Shown: positions 1 to 9,126 of the stretch, piece by piece | Layout of the letters: each line of letters begins with the position of its first letter | Position numbering within the stretch: position 1 is the first letter of the stretch | Assembly (NCBI RefSeq): GCF_031010175.1 | Contig: NZ_JAUAMB010000002.1 | Coordinates: 124,001 to 188,000, forward strand | Source of the DNA: Halomonas sp. SpR1 | GTDB taxonomy: Bacteria > Pseudomonadota > Gammaproteobacteria > Pseudomonadales > Halomonadaceae | DNA: 64,000 nucleotides | Direction: 5' to 3' | Translations under genes and position numbers: made by a program | Notes under the pieces: model-generated | Seen by the model: the letters and a program-made list of their open reading frames with translations, nothing else | Database searches by the model: none | Told to the model about the DNA's origin: nothing

Positions 1-947
1 GTGTGCTCGGGAAACGCAACCGCTAACGCGTTTAGCGCGGTGACATCCGCCGGGTCGCCGTAAGTGGGCACCAGCACGGCCTGATTAATGATCAGAAAAT
101 TGGCGTAGGTAGCGGGCAGGCGATGGCCATCTTCCGGGTCAAAGCAAGCCTGGGGCCAGGGCAGGGCGATAAGCCGGTAGGGTTCACCATTGCGCTGACG
201 GAAAGCTTGCAGCTCCCGTTCCATTGCTGCTAAGGCAGTGTAGTGCGGGTCGTTGGGGTCATCACAACGCACATAGGCGATGGTGGTTGGGTTGCAGAAG
301 CGGGCCAGGGTATCAATATGGCTGTCGGTATCGTCGCCCTCTAAATGGCCGTTGGCCAGCCATAGTACCCGGTCAACCCCGAAGTCTTCACGCAGCTGTG
401 CCTCCACCTCTGAGCGGGAAAGAGTCGGGTTACGGTTGGGGTTCAGCAGGCATGCTTCGGTGGTCAGCAGGGTGCCTTCGCCGTCGGTTTCTATACCGCC
501 GCCTTCCAGCACTAGATCTCGCGAGGCCACCGGGCAGATCCAGGCGCCCGCATCGGCAAGCCGCTGGGTGAGACGGTTATCGTGCTCGGCGGGAAATTTA
601 CCGCCCCAGCCGGTAAAAGTGTAATCGAGCATGACTAATTGGCCATCTTCGTCGACCACACTGACCGGCCCGTGATCCCGTGCCCAGGTATCGTCGCTGG
701 GTGCGACAATAAGCAGCAGGCGTTCAGCGGGCACACCGCAGGCACCAAAAACGTTGGCCAAGCGCTGTTTAGTGAGCTCGTCGGGCACGCAAATAAGCAC
801 CCGCTGATAGCGCGCCGTGGCAATCACAATACGCTCGAGGGTGGCTTCGATGCGCGCAAGCAGAGGCGCCCAATCGCCATCTGGGCGAGGCCAGGTCAGT
901 TGTATCCCATCTTGGGGATACCATTCGGGTAGCAAGCGATACGTCAT
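1..947 (-). CDS. aguA: Agmatine deiminase family protein (C-terminus cut by window edge)
   Basis: Hydrolyses agmatine to N-carbamoylputrescine and ammonia, a cytosolic route from arginine to putrescine. The visible 315 residues read from an ATG at 945-947 and begin MTYRLLPEWYPQDGIQLTWP. Family motifs follow in order: DTWARDHGP, FTGWGGKF, an EGGGIETDG segment and GHLEGDDTDSHIDTLARF, which carries the catalytic His/Asp region. The final part with the nucleophilic Cys lies beyond base 1, so catalytic completeness cannot be judged. Usual family length is about 350-370 residues, so about 40 are missing. It is transcribed away from lolC. Peptidyl-arginine deiminase is the wider superfamily name, but the motifs fit the agmatine branch. 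Confidence 0.9.
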   Translation of the reverse strand, partial: MTYRLLPEWYPQDGIQLTWPRPDGDWAPLLARIEATLERIVIATARYQRVLICVPDELTKQRLANVFGACGVPAERLLLIVAPSDDTWARDHGPVSVVDEDGQLVMLDYTFTGWGGKFPAEHDNRLTQRLADAGAWICPVASRDLVLEGGGIETDGEGTLLTTEACLLNPNRNPTLSRSEVEAQLREDFGVDRVLWLANGHLEGDDTDSHIDTLARFCNPTTIAYVRCDDPNDPHYTALAAMERELQAFRQRNGEPYRLIALPWPQACFDPEDGHRLPATYANFLIINQAVLVPTYGDPADVTALNALAVAFPEH

Positions 948-1125
948 AAAAGTGCAGCCCCAAGGTCAGCAGTAAATCGGCGCAATGTAGGGCGTGGCGG
1001 GGCAAGTTGCAAGCGTCACGTTTTAATCTGAACGCTAATGGCGCAGACCGCTCTAATGGCCGTTTGAACATGCAGAGAGACTAAAAAAACCGTACCATGA
1101 GCGCTTATTGATAAGGAATGACGCC

Positions 1126-2367
1126 ATGCTTGATCGTTTGCCTTTCCTGGTGGGGCTGCGCTACGTGCGCGCTAAACGCCGGAACCACTTTATTTCGTTT
1201 ATTTCACTTACCTCGATGTTGGGGTTAATGCTGGGGGTCGCGGTACTTATTTTGGTGTTGTCGGTGATGAACGGCTTCGACCATGAGCTGCGTACACGAA
1301 TTTTAGGTATGGTGCCCCACGCTAAAATTGAGTCCCGGGTGGGCATGGTCGAGTGGGAAACGTTAGCCGAAGAGCTGATGCAGCGGGAGCGTGTCATCGG
1401 CGCGGCGCCTTACGTCGAACAGCAGGGCATGTTCTCTGTGGGTGGACGTAATCAGGGTGCCATGGTTAATGGCATTAACCCTGATTGGGAAGACCGGGTG
1501 TCGATTATTGGCGACCATATGCGCCAAGGCGAACTAAGTGATCTGGTTCCCGGTGAGTGGCATGTGGTGCTGGGCTCCATGCTGGCGCGTAACTTGGGCG
1601 TCGGGGTGGGAGATCGAGTGACGCTGTTGGTGCCTGAAGCATCGATTACCCCCGCGGGGGTCTTTCCGCGCTTAAAGCGCTTTACCGTTAGCGGTATTTT
1701 TAGCGTCGGGGCTGAACTGGACGCTAATTTGGCCTACGCCAACATCGAAGATATGCAAACGCTTGCCCGTCTTGGCGATGCGGTCGGCGGGCTGCGCCTG
1801 GAGCTGGATGATCTTTTTGCTGCCAGCAGCGAAACCCAGGCAATTCTCAACGAGCTTGGCCCTGAGTATCGGGGCAGTGACTGGACGTTCTCTCAAGGCA
1901 ATCTTTTCCAGGCGATTCAGATGGAAAAGCGCATGATCGCGCTACTGTTAACCGTAATCATAGCCGTAGCGGCGTTTAACATTGTCTCAACGCTGGTCAT
2001 GGTGGTTACCGACAAGCGTGCCGACATCGCTATTCTGCGGACTATTGGCGCCAAGCCAAGCTCGATTATGGGCATCTTTATTGTGCAAGGCATGGCGATC
2101 GGGCTGATCGGAATCGCCATCGGGGTGGCCGTGGGTGTACTGCTGGCGCTGACCATTGCTGATCTGATTGGCTGGGTGGAAGGAACGCTGGGTATCCAGT
2201 TCTTGGATGCGGGTGTCTACTTTATTAGCGATCTGCCTTCTCGCCTGCAGTGGAATGATGTCAGCCGTATTGTTCTGGCAGCCTTTGGTCTGACGTTCCT
2301 GTCGACACTCTATCCCGCTTGGCGGGCGGCAAAAGTTCAGCCAGCGGATGTGTTGCGCTATGAATAA
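1126..2367 (+). CDS. Lipoprotein-releasing ABC transporter permease, LolC/LolE family
   Basis: Inner-membrane subunit of the Lol transporter, which extracts outer-membrane lipoproteins and hands them to LolA. The 413-residue product has an N-terminal membrane segment (about residues 20-46, with SFISLTSMLGLMLGVAVLIL), a large periplasmic MacB-like domain, and three C-terminal membrane segments (about 268-395), ending PAWRAAKVQPADVLRYE, typical of the FtsX/LolCE fold. ATG 1126 is preferred over the upstream TTG at 1108 because AAGGA at 1113-1117 is correctly spaced. It is followed directly by lolD. Only one LolC/E homologue is present here, so it may work as a homodimer (LolF type). The choice between LolC and LolE cannot be made from this alone. 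Confidence 0.92.
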   Translation: MLDRLPFLVGLRYVRAKRRNHFISFISLTSMLGLMLGVAVLILVLSVMNGFDHELRTRILGMVPHAKIESRVGMVEWETLAEELMQRERVIGAAPYVEQQGMFSVGGRNQGAMVNGINPDWEDRVSIIGDHMRQGELSDLVPGEWHVVLGSMLARNLGVGVGDRVTLLVPEASITPAGVFPRLKRFTVSGIFSVGAELDANLAYANIEDMQTLARLGDAVGGLRLELDDLFAASSETQAILNELGPEYRGSDWTFSQGNLFQAIQMEKRMIALLLTVIIAVAAFNIVSTLVMVVTDKRADIAILRTIGAKPSSIMGIFIVQGMAIGLIGIAIGVAVGVLLALTIADLIGWVEGTLGIQFLDAGVYFISDLPSRLQWNDVSRIVLAAFGLTFLSTLYPAWRAAKVQPADVLRYE

Positions 2368-2392
2368 CGGCTTCAGGAATAAGGATGACACG

Positions 2393-3106
2393 ATGTCGAT
2401 GAATACAGGGCAAGACGCTGCGGTCATGCTCGATTGCCAGGCGCTGACACGCACCTATAGCGAGGGGCCCCAGGATCTGACGGTGCTGGATAAGCTCAAT
2501 TTGCAGGTGCGCGCCGGGGAACGGGTGGCCATCGTGGGTAGCTCGGGCTCGGGTAAAACCACGCTGCTCAATTTGCTGGGGGGGCTTGATCGCCCCAGTG
2601 AAGGCAGTGTCATTATCGCTGGTGAGCCGCTATCAGGATTGAATGAGGCGGCACTGGGCAGCTTCCGTAACCGCTATATCGGGTTTGTGTATCAGTTCCA
2701 CCACTTGTTGGCGGAATTCACTGCGCTTGAGAACGCTGCGCTACCGCTGATAATTCGCGGTCAGTCAAAAAAGGCGGCTGAGAAGCGGGCCATGCAGATA
2801 CTCGAGCGGGTAGGTATGCAGCCACGGGCGGATCATAAGCCCGGTGAACTTTCCGGCGGGGAGCGCCAGCGGGTGGCGATTGCCCGGGCGCTGGTTACCG
2901 ATCCTAGCCTGGTGCTAATGGATGAGCCCACGGGCAACCTGGATCAAACCACCGCAGCGACCATTTTGGCGCTCATGGACGAACTGGCCAAAGAGAGCGC
3001 CTGTGCCTTTGTCATTGTGACCCATGACGTTAGTCTGGCGGCCCATCAAGATCGGGTGCTTAAGCTGGATGCAGGCAGATTGGTAGAGCAGGTACCGGCG
3101 CTCTAA
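2393..3106 (+). CDS. lolD: Lipoprotein-releasing ABC transporter ATP-binding protein LolD
   Basis: Cytoplasmic ATPase that powers the Lol lipoprotein release complex. The 237-residue product has Walker A GSSGSGKTT, signature LSGGERQRVAIARA, Walker B LVLMDEPTGNLD and the H-loop VTHD, all intact. The start at ATG 2393 is chosen because AAGGA at 2381-2385 precedes it by 7 bases. In-frame ATGs at 2348 and 2360 lie inside the end of the permease gene and lack such a site. It lies 25 bases after the permease stop, so the two are probably one operon. The closest alternative family is MacB/FtsE ATPases, but the neighbour supports LolD. Confidence 0.94.
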   Translation: MSMNTGQDAAVMLDCQALTRTYSEGPQDLTVLDKLNLQVRAGERVAIVGSSGSGKTTLLNLLGGLDRPSEGSVIIAGEPLSGLNEAALGSFRNRYIGFVYQFHHLLAEFTALENAALPLIIRGQSKKAAEKRAMQILERVGMQPRADHKPGELSGGERQRVAIARALVTDPSLVLMDEPTGNLDQTTAATILALMDELAKESACAFVIVTHDVSLAAHQDRVLKLDAGRLVEQVPAL

Positions 3107-3128
3107 TCATCGAGTTCAATCCTCAAAC

Positions 3129-3680
3129 TCAATCATCAAGTTCTGCTTCAATCTGTGCGCGCCGCTGCCGACGTTTATGGCGGCGGCGTTTCCAGTTATG
3201 GGAGACGTGCCAGCGCCAGATTAAGCGAATGCCGATATTGACGACGATGGCTAAAACTACCGCGGTTACCAACGAGCCGACGACAAGTGGCGGCATAATG
3301 TCGTGCATCTGTTCTGCTATCCAGCGCGTCGAAATACGTGACGGAGCTTCCCGCACGGGCGCGCCGAGTATAAAAGTACCTATTCGGTAGTTGCCGTAAA
3401 AAAATAGCGGCATCGTTAATGGATTGGTTATCCATACCAGGCCTACTGAGAGGGCTAAGTTGCAACGTGTAATACGGGCGCCCAGGGCTGCGACCACCAT
3501 CTGGAAAGGGATGGGTAGCATCGCGCAAAACACGCCCACGCTAAATGCATTGGCAACGCTTCGGCGAGTTAAAAGCCACAAACCTGGATCTGCAATCAGC
3601 GGTGCCATAAAGCGAAGCGAGCGCTGCTTCCTGATGGTGTCGGGTTTGGGCATGTAGCGCTGCAGGAACCTGCGCGGCAT
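3129..3680 (-). CDS. DUF2062 domain membrane protein
   Basis: A 183-residue inner-membrane protein of the DUF2062 family, whose function is not established. It begins MPRRFLQRYMPKPDTIRKQ and carries the family core (VANAFSVGVFCAMLPIPFQM, then WITNPLTMPLFFYGNYRIG) as two hydrophobic stretches at about residues 42-70 and 80-105. A third membrane segment lies near residues 130-155. The tail after residue 160 is strongly basic (RRRHKRRQRRAQ) and probably cytoplasmic. It is transcribed against lolD and comEC on either side, so it is a single-gene unit. DUF2062 genes often lie beside comEC in gammaproteobacteria, but no role follows from that. Confidence 0.85.
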   Translation of the reverse strand: MPRRFLQRYMPKPDTIRKQRSLRFMAPLIADPGLWLLTRRSVANAFSVGVFCAMLPIPFQMVVAALGARITRCNLALSVGLVWITNPLTMPLFFYGNYRIGTFILGAPVREAPSRISTRWIAEQMHDIMPPLVVGSLVTAVVLAIVVNIGIRLIWRWHVSHNWKRRRHKRRQRRAQIEAELDD

Positions 3681-3777
3681 GACGGATACTCTTACCTATC
3701 GATGTGGCCCATTATCCATATCGAGCTGCCTTTCGGCTATGCTAGGCCATCAATGAAGTGTCGCCAGGGAGTGTTCT

Positions 3778-6057
3778 ATGCGGTTAGGTGTTGCTATGCC
3801 AGCGGCGCTTTCGGCACTCGCCGGGGGCATTGTTGCCTGGTACAGCCACGCCGCAGGAGTGACTTCCTATGCCTTTGGCTGGGTGTTGGTAGCTGCTTTG
3901 CTGGGCATGGGGTGGCGCCCGCGCATAGGCATATGGCTGCTAATCGGCGCCTGGGTCTTCATCGGAGTACAAAAAGAGTGGGGGAGTCGTTTGCCTGCGG
4001 GGCTAAGCGGAGAGGATATTGCCGTGGAGGCCACCGTGTTGACCGCCCAACCGCTGGGCAGTGCAACGCGCCTGTTGTTAAGCGTCGATAAATGTCAAAG
4101 CGCTTTAACTACCGGGGTACAACGGCCCAGTTGTTCGGCGCTCGCCAAGGTGCGCATAACCGCTTATAGCGATGCGCTTTTTGAGCCTGGTGAACAGTGG
4201 CAAATGACGCTTCGGCTGCGCCCCCCAAGCGGCTTTGCCAATCCTGATGCCTTCGATTATGAGCAGTGGCTGTGGCGCGAGGGGATTCATGCTACCGGCT
4301 ACCTGCGCCAGGAGCCAGCGCCCGTTAGGCTCTCTTCCGCAGACCCCACGCTGCGCCAACTAGCGCTGGATTTTTTAGCCCGTCAGCCCCTTGGTGAGCG
4401 AACCAAGCGCTGGTTGGCAGCGTTGACGCTAGGCGATAGTGAACAGCTAACCCAAGACGACTGGTCACTGCTGAATGCCACCGGCACCACGCATTTGGTA
4501 GTGATTTCAGGCTTACATGTCGGGCTGGTGGCGTCATTTGTGCTATTGCTGGCCAAAATAGGCGCACGTTTTACCACGCCCACCCACTGGCGAATGCGCA
4601 CCTGGCCGTGGTGGCTGGCAGCGTTAGCCTGTGTGGGTTACGCCACCCTTGCCGGTATGGCGCCGCCCGCCATGCGGGCGATGGTAATGACACTGGTAGG
4701 ACTGTGGGTACTCAGCGGACGGCATTCGCCGGGGGCTTGGCAAGGCTGGTGGCTCGCGCTTGCGCTGGTGCTACTATTCGATCCGTTGGCGCTGTGGCGC
4801 CCTGGAATGTGGCTATCGTTTATCGCCGTAGCGTGGTTGATTATTATTTGGCAGGGGCGGCGTCGGCCTCAAGGTATAAAGGGCTGGTGCTGGGCGCTGG
4901 TGAGATCGCAACTGCTGTTAGCCCCGTTAATGGCCGCTGCGGTATTGGTAGCCTTTGGCCGGGTCGCGCCCGCCGCCCCGTTGATCAATTTAATTGCCGT
5001 GCCTTGGGTGAGCTCGGTGATGGTACCCACGGCACTGCTGGGATGGCTGCTGTCACCTATCCCCTTGGTGGGAGATATGGTGTGGTGGCTGTTTGAGCAG
5101 GCGCTGGGCATTTTCCACCTATTGCTGACGCTAGCTGTTCAGCACTGGCCATTGTGGGAACCTGATCGGTCATTAACGTATCCGCTCGCCTTTGCTCTGC
5201 TACTGCTGTCGTTATGCTGGGGGCTACCTGCCGTGCTGCCTGGTTTACGGCTGGCTGCTACTGCGCTGATCTTGACGTTACCGTGGTGGTCGCTTTCATC
5301 ATCGACACCTCCAAATACACTCAGCGTCAGTGTGCATGACGTGGGGCAGGGGCAATTGATTGAGCTGCGCAGCGAACATTATCGCCTTCTTTATGACACC
5401 GGGCCGCGCTTTCGCAGTGGCTTTATGCCACTGGAGTCGCTTTGGTCGCCGGGGCAGCAGTTTGACCAAGTTATTGTTAGCCACGCTGATAATGATCACG
5501 CGGGCGGCATCGGCGCGTTGCTAGCCGATCATCATGTCAAGCAGTGGCTGGCGCCTGCGGATGAGGCACTGCCAGTACCAAGCAATGACTGCCAACATGG
5601 CCAACGCTGGGAGCGAGACGGAGTCAACTACCGTATTCTCTGGCCACCCGCAGGGAATAACGACTTTTCTGCTAACGATCGCTCCTGCGTTCTTGAGGTG
5701 AGTGTTGGTGAGCAGCGACTGCTGATTACGGGGGATGTGGGCACCGAGGTGGAGCGGCGTTTTCTGCGCGAGGTAGACCTACCCGTTAGTGTCTTGGTAG
5801 CAGGGCACCATGGCAGTGGCACCAGTTCGGGCGTCCAGTTTGTGCGTCATGCCGCACCTGGGCATGTGGTGTTCAGTGCGGGACGCGGTAACCCTTTTCA
5901 TCATCCGGTCGATTCGGTGGTGCGGCGCTTTCGCCAGCAGGGAAGCTGTCTATGGAGCACGGCCCATGACGGAGCGCTGCGTTTTCGGCTAAACGCAGCC
6001 CAACCTATTCAGATTGAAACGATGCGACCAGTGCCAGGACGAGGCAACCAGTGTTGA
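3778..6057 (+). CDS. comEC: DNA internalization-related competence protein ComEC/Rec2
   Basis: Inner-membrane channel protein thought to carry single-stranded DNA into the cytoplasm during natural transformation. The 759-residue product has the full three-part family architecture: an N-terminal DUF4131 region with membrane segments (residues 1-190), the competence domain with many membrane helices (about 205-480, including TTHLVVISGLHVGLVASFVL), and a C-terminal metallo-beta-lactamase-like domain (about 515-740). That last domain carries HDVGQGQLIEL, VSHADNDHAGGI and VAGHHGSGTSSG, so its metal ligands look intact. It starts at ATG 3778. Length and domains are complete, so it is probably functional, but no other competence genes are visible in the window. 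Confidence 0.93.
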   Translation: MRLGVAMPAALSALAGGIVAWYSHAAGVTSYAFGWVLVAALLGMGWRPRIGIWLLIGAWVFIGVQKEWGSRLPAGLSGEDIAVEATVLTAQPLGSATRLLLSVDKCQSALTTGVQRPSCSALAKVRITAYSDALFEPGEQWQMTLRLRPPSGFANPDAFDYEQWLWREGIHATGYLRQEPAPVRLSSADPTLRQLALDFLARQPLGERTKRWLAALTLGDSEQLTQDDWSLLNATGTTHLVVISGLHVGLVASFVLLLAKIGARFTTPTHWRMRTWPWWLAALACVGYATLAGMAPPAMRAMVMTLVGLWVLSGRHSPGAWQGWWLALALVLLFDPLALWRPGMWLSFIAVAWLIIIWQGRRRPQGIKGWCWALVRSQLLLAPLMAAAVLVAFGRVAPAAPLINLIAVPWVSSVMVPTALLGWLLSPIPLVGDMVWWLFEQALGIFHLLLTLAVQHWPLWEPDRSLTYPLAFALLLLSLCWGLPAVLPGLRLAATALILTLPWWSLSSSTPPNTLSVSVHDVGQGQLIELRSEHYRLLYDTGPRFRSGFMPLESLWSPGQQFDQVIVSHADNDHAGGIGALLADHHVKQWLAPADEALPVPSNDCQHGQRWERDGVNYRILWPPAGNNDFSANDRSCVLEVSVGEQRLLITGDVGTEVERRFLREVDLPVSVLVAGHHGSGTSSGVQFVRHAAPGHVVFSAGRGNPFHHPVDSVVRRFRQQGSCLWSTAHDGALRFRLNAAQPIQIETMRPVPGRGNQC

Positions 6058-6129
6058 AGCGCGTCGCCATCAGGTAGAATTCCCCGCATTGCATACTATA
6101 GGCCCTTGGGTCTTCGGCCAGGAGCGCGT

Positions 6130-7866
6130 GTGACTGATTCAGGTTGGGTTATCTATAAACGGTTGTTGGGCTATGTAAAGCCGCATTGGCGTGCTTTTGC
6201 GCTGGCAGTGGTGGGATTTGTGGTTTACGCCGCATCGAGTACCGCGCTGGCAGAAATGATGAAGCGTTTAATTGATGGCATCCAGAACCCGGATGCCGCT
6301 TTTCGGCTCTTTCTACCACTGTTTGTGATTATCATGTTTTCCGCCCGGGGTGTAGGTACTTTTTTAAGTACCTACTTCATGGCCTATGTCGGCCGCTATG
6401 TGATTCACACACTGCGCTGCGATGTCTTTGCCCATCTGCTGCATCTGCCCGGCTGGTTTTTTGACCACCACTCCAGCGGACAACTGGTGTCGCGGGTGAC
6501 CTACCACGTTGAGCAAGTCGCGGGGGCGGCCACCAAGGCGGTAACGATTATTCTCCGTGAAGGCCTGTTCGTGGTCGGCCTGGTGCTCTATCTGCTCTGG
6601 ACTAACTGGATGCTAACGCTGCTGTTTTTGGGCGTGACGCCGATTATTGCCGTGGTGGTTAGCTACGTCAGCAAGCGCTTTAGGCGCATCTCAAAGCGCA
6701 TTCAGCACTCCATGGGCGATGTTACTCATATTGCCTCGGAAGCGCTGTCGGGCTACCGGGTGGTTCGCACCCACGGCGCGGAAGAGTATGAAAAGCAGCG
6801 CTTCGAACGGGTCAGTGAAGAGAATCGCCGGCAAAGCATGAAAGAGGCGATGACCCGTGCGGTCAGTTCTCCGGTCATTCTGATGCTGGTGGCTATCTCC
6901 ATGGCCATCCTGGTGTGGCTGGCCATGGCGCCCTCGCTGATGGCGAATATGACGCCCGGTGAGTTTGTGGCTTTTATTACCGCCGCCGCCCTGATGATCA
7001 AACCGGTGCGTCAACTGACCGAGATTAACGGTGAAATTCAGAAAGGCCTGGCGGCCGCGTCAGAGCTTTTCGGGTTGCTGGATATGACACCTGAACAGGA
7101 TAGTGGTAAGCAAATTGCCAGCCGTTTAAGGGGCGATGTCGTGATCGATCATGTCAGCTTCCGTTACGCGGATGACCAGCCCGAAGTCCTGCACGATATT
7201 AATCTGCGCCTAGGACCGGGCGAGCTGGTGGCAATAGTCGGGCGTTCGGGAAGTGGCAAGTCAACCCTGGTTAGCCTGCTGCCGCGTTTCTATCGGCCCA
7301 GCCAAGGCAGTATTAGTATTGATGGTATTAATGTTGATGAGTATGCACTAGGCCCGCTGCGCCAACAGATTGCCCTGGTATCCCAGCAGGTGACGCTATT
7401 TAACGCTTCCATTGCCGATAATATTGCCTACGGGGTGGCCGACCCTGATCCTCAGGCTATTCAAGCGGCGGCAGAGGCCGCCTATGCCCATGAGTTTATC
7501 GATAAGCTTCCCAATGGTTACGCTACCACCGTGGGTGAAAATGGCGTGATGCTCTCTGGGGGCCAGCGACAGCGGCTGGCGATTGCCCGGGCGATCTTCA
7601 AGGATGCACCGCTGCTGGTGCTGGATGAGGCTACTTCAGCGTTGGATACTGAGTCTGAGCGCTATATTCAAAAAGCCCTGGAGCGGGTCTGTGAAGGGCG
7701 TACCACTCTGGTCATCGCTCACCGCCTGTCTACCATTGAGCGGGCCGACCGGATTGTGGTGATGGATCAGGGGCGCATTATCGAAGAGGGGTCGCATCAG
7801 GCGCTGCTGGAGGCCGACGGCGCCTACGCGGCGTTGCATCAGTTGCAGTTTCAAGAAGCGCCATGA
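6130..7866 (+). CDS. msbA: Lipid A export permease/ATP-binding protein MsbA
   Basis: Homodimeric inner-membrane ABC exporter that flips lipid A-core across the inner membrane. Residues 1-310 form the six-helix exporter domain. The nucleotide-binding domain follows with Walker A GRSGSGKST, signature LSGGQRQRLAIARA and Walker B LLVLDEATSALD, then IAHRLSTIERAD. GTG 6130 is taken as the start because GGAG at 6121-6124 sits 5 bases upstream. An in-frame TTG at 6106 has no such site. The gene overlaps lpxK by 4 bases (ATGA), the usual msbA-lpxK coupling, which distinguishes it from other type I exporters. A weak promoter-like TAGAAT lies at 6075-6080. Confidence 0.94.
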   Translation: MTDSGWVIYKRLLGYVKPHWRAFALAVVGFVVYAASSTALAEMMKRLIDGIQNPDAAFRLFLPLFVIIMFSARGVGTFLSTYFMAYVGRYVIHTLRCDVFAHLLHLPGWFFDHHSSGQLVSRVTYHVEQVAGAATKAVTIILREGLFVVGLVLYLLWTNWMLTLLFLGVTPIIAVVVSYVSKRFRRISKRIQHSMGDVTHIASEALSGYRVVRTHGAEEYEKQRFERVSEENRRQSMKEAMTRAVSSPVILMLVAISMAILVWLAMAPSLMANMTPGEFVAFITAAALMIKPVRQLTEINGEIQKGLAAASELFGLLDMTPEQDSGKQIASRLRGDVVIDHVSFRYADDQPEVLHDINLRLGPGELVAIVGRSGSGKSTLVSLLPRFYRPSQGSISIDGINVDEYALGPLRQQIALVSQQVTLFNASIADNIAYGVADPDPQAIQAAAEAAYAHEFIDKLPNGYATTVGENGVMLSGGQRQRLAIARAIFKDAPLLVLDEATSALDTESERYIQKALERVCEGRTTLVIAHRLSTIERADRIVVMDQGRIIEEGSHQALLEADGAYAALHQLQFQEAP

Positions 7867-8879
7867 GAACGCTGTCAGAGCGCTGGCTACAAGGCGCATA
7901 CCAGGGCAGTCGCTGGCTAGCGCCGCTGAAGCCGTTAGGGGCGCTGTATCAGCGGGCCATGGAGCGGCGAGAGCAAGCCTACCGGCGTGGCAGCAAAGCC
8001 AACTGGAAGGCGCCGGTGCCGGTTATTGTGGTGGGCAATATCACCTTAGGGGGAACGGGCAAATCGCCGCTGGTGGCGTGGCTGGCTAGTTGGCTGGTGG
8101 CCCAAGGCTGGTCGCCAGGCATCGTAAGCCGCGGCTATGGTGGAAAAGCGCCGTGTTACCCGCTGCTGGTCACTGCCGCCACTAACGTAGCTGAAAGCGG
8201 CGATGAGCCGCTGATGCTGGCACAACAGACGGGGCTGCCAGTGGTAGCGGATCCCCAGCGCGTGCGCGGGGCTCAGGCATTGGTAGAGAAGGGCTGCGAT
8301 ATTATCCTCAGCGACGACGGTTTGCAGCATCTGGCCCTGGCCCGGGATATTGAGTTGGTGGTTGTCGACGGTGCCCGTGGGTTAGGTAACGGGCGCTGCC
8401 TGCCCGCCGGCCCGCTGCGTGAGTCACCCACTCGATTACAACGGGTTGATGCGGTGATCGTCAACGGCGACTTACAGCCGCCGTTTTCGGTTGACTCGAC
8501 GATTATGCCGTCAGCTATCACTATGCAGTTAGCGCCATTGGGTTGGCGTCGCCTGGCAGATGGTGAGCGCTTTCCTCTCTCACCACTGCCGTTTACGCTG
8601 CCGGTGCACGCAGTGGCTGGTATCGGGCACCCCAAGCGCTTTTTTCGGACACTTTCCGACTTGGGGGTTGAGGGTGAGTGGCATCCGTTAGCCGATCACC
8701 AGCAGTTTAGTGCGGACGCGCTAAGCTTTGCAGATACCCGCCCAGTGATTATGACCGCCAAAGATGCCGTTAAGTGTTGCACCCTGGCGCCGCCGAACAG
8801 CTGGGTATTAGACGTGGAAGCCACTCTTCCACCCGAATTTGAGCACTGGCTGGCAGCGCGGCTGTCGGCACTTTCCTAA
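7863..8879 (+). CDS. lpxK: Tetraacyldisaccharide 4'-kinase LpxK
   Basis: Phosphorylates the 4' position of the tetraacyldisaccharide-1-phosphate precursor to give lipid IVA, the sixth step of lipid A synthesis, at the inner-membrane face. The 338-residue product has the P-loop VGNITLGGTGKSP at about residue 57, then GIVSRGYGG and the DDGLQHLALARDIELVVVDG segment, which carries conserved active-site residues. The length is normal. It starts at ATG 7863, overlapping the msbA stop, and is followed within 14 bases by the Trm112-like gene and kdsB, so msbA-lpxK-ycaR-kdsB is probably one transcript for lipid A/KDO assembly. Confidence 0.95.
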   Translation: MRTLSERWLQGAYQGSRWLAPLKPLGALYQRAMERREQAYRRGSKANWKAPVPVIVVGNITLGGTGKSPLVAWLASWLVAQGWSPGIVSRGYGGKAPCYPLLVTAATNVAESGDEPLMLAQQTGLPVVADPQRVRGAQALVEKGCDIILSDDGLQHLALARDIELVVVDGARGLGNGRCLPAGPLRESPTRLQRVDAVIVNGDLQPPFSVDSTIMPSAITMQLAPLGWRRLADGERFPLSPLPFTLPVHAVAGIGHPKRFFRTLSDLGVEGEWHPLADHQQFSADALSFADTRPVIMTAKDAVKCCTLAPPNSWVLDVEATLPPEFEHWLAARLSALS

Positions 8880-8892
8880 AGGAGATACGCGC

Positions 8893-9126
8893 ATGGATAA
8901 GGAACTGTTGGCGATGCTGGTCTGCCCGCTATGTAACGGTAAGCTGAAGTATGATCGCGAAGCCCAAGAGCTGCGCTGCCACTACGATGGCTTGGCCTAT
9001 CCGATCCAGGAAGGTATTCCGGTAATGCTGCCTGAAGAGGCTCGTACCATGGATGCTGATGAAAAGCTGCACACTTCACCAGGGCGTTCTCCAGGACGTT
9101 CTCAAGAGCGTTCAGGAGACGCTTAA
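8893..9126 (+). CDS. Trm112 family small protein (YcaR-like)
   Basis: A 77-residue protein of the Trm112/YcaR (UPF0434) family. It starts [20 protein letters not shown] and contains CPLC, a later Cys in [20 protein letters not shown], and the family's [10 protein letters not shown] ending of the core. E. coli YcaR is about 60 residues. Here an extra tail of about 16 residues repeats [12 protein letters not shown] and is encoded by imperfect 12-base repeats at about 9076-9117. ATG 8893 follows a good AGGAGA at 8879-8884 that overlaps the lpxK stop, and the stop overlaps the kdsB start as TAATG. The bacterial role is unclear. In eukaryotes and archaea Trm112 activates methyltransferases. Confidence 0.88.
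   Translation: MDKELLAMLVCPLCNGKLKYDREAQELRCHYDGLAYPIQEGIPVMLPEEARTMDADEKLHTSPGRSPGRSQERSGDA

Noticed and set aside
3702-4091. A 129-codon open frame on the + strand at the start of comEC
   Set aside because: It overlaps the comEC frame, which has full family motifs; the overlapping product has no recognisable feature.
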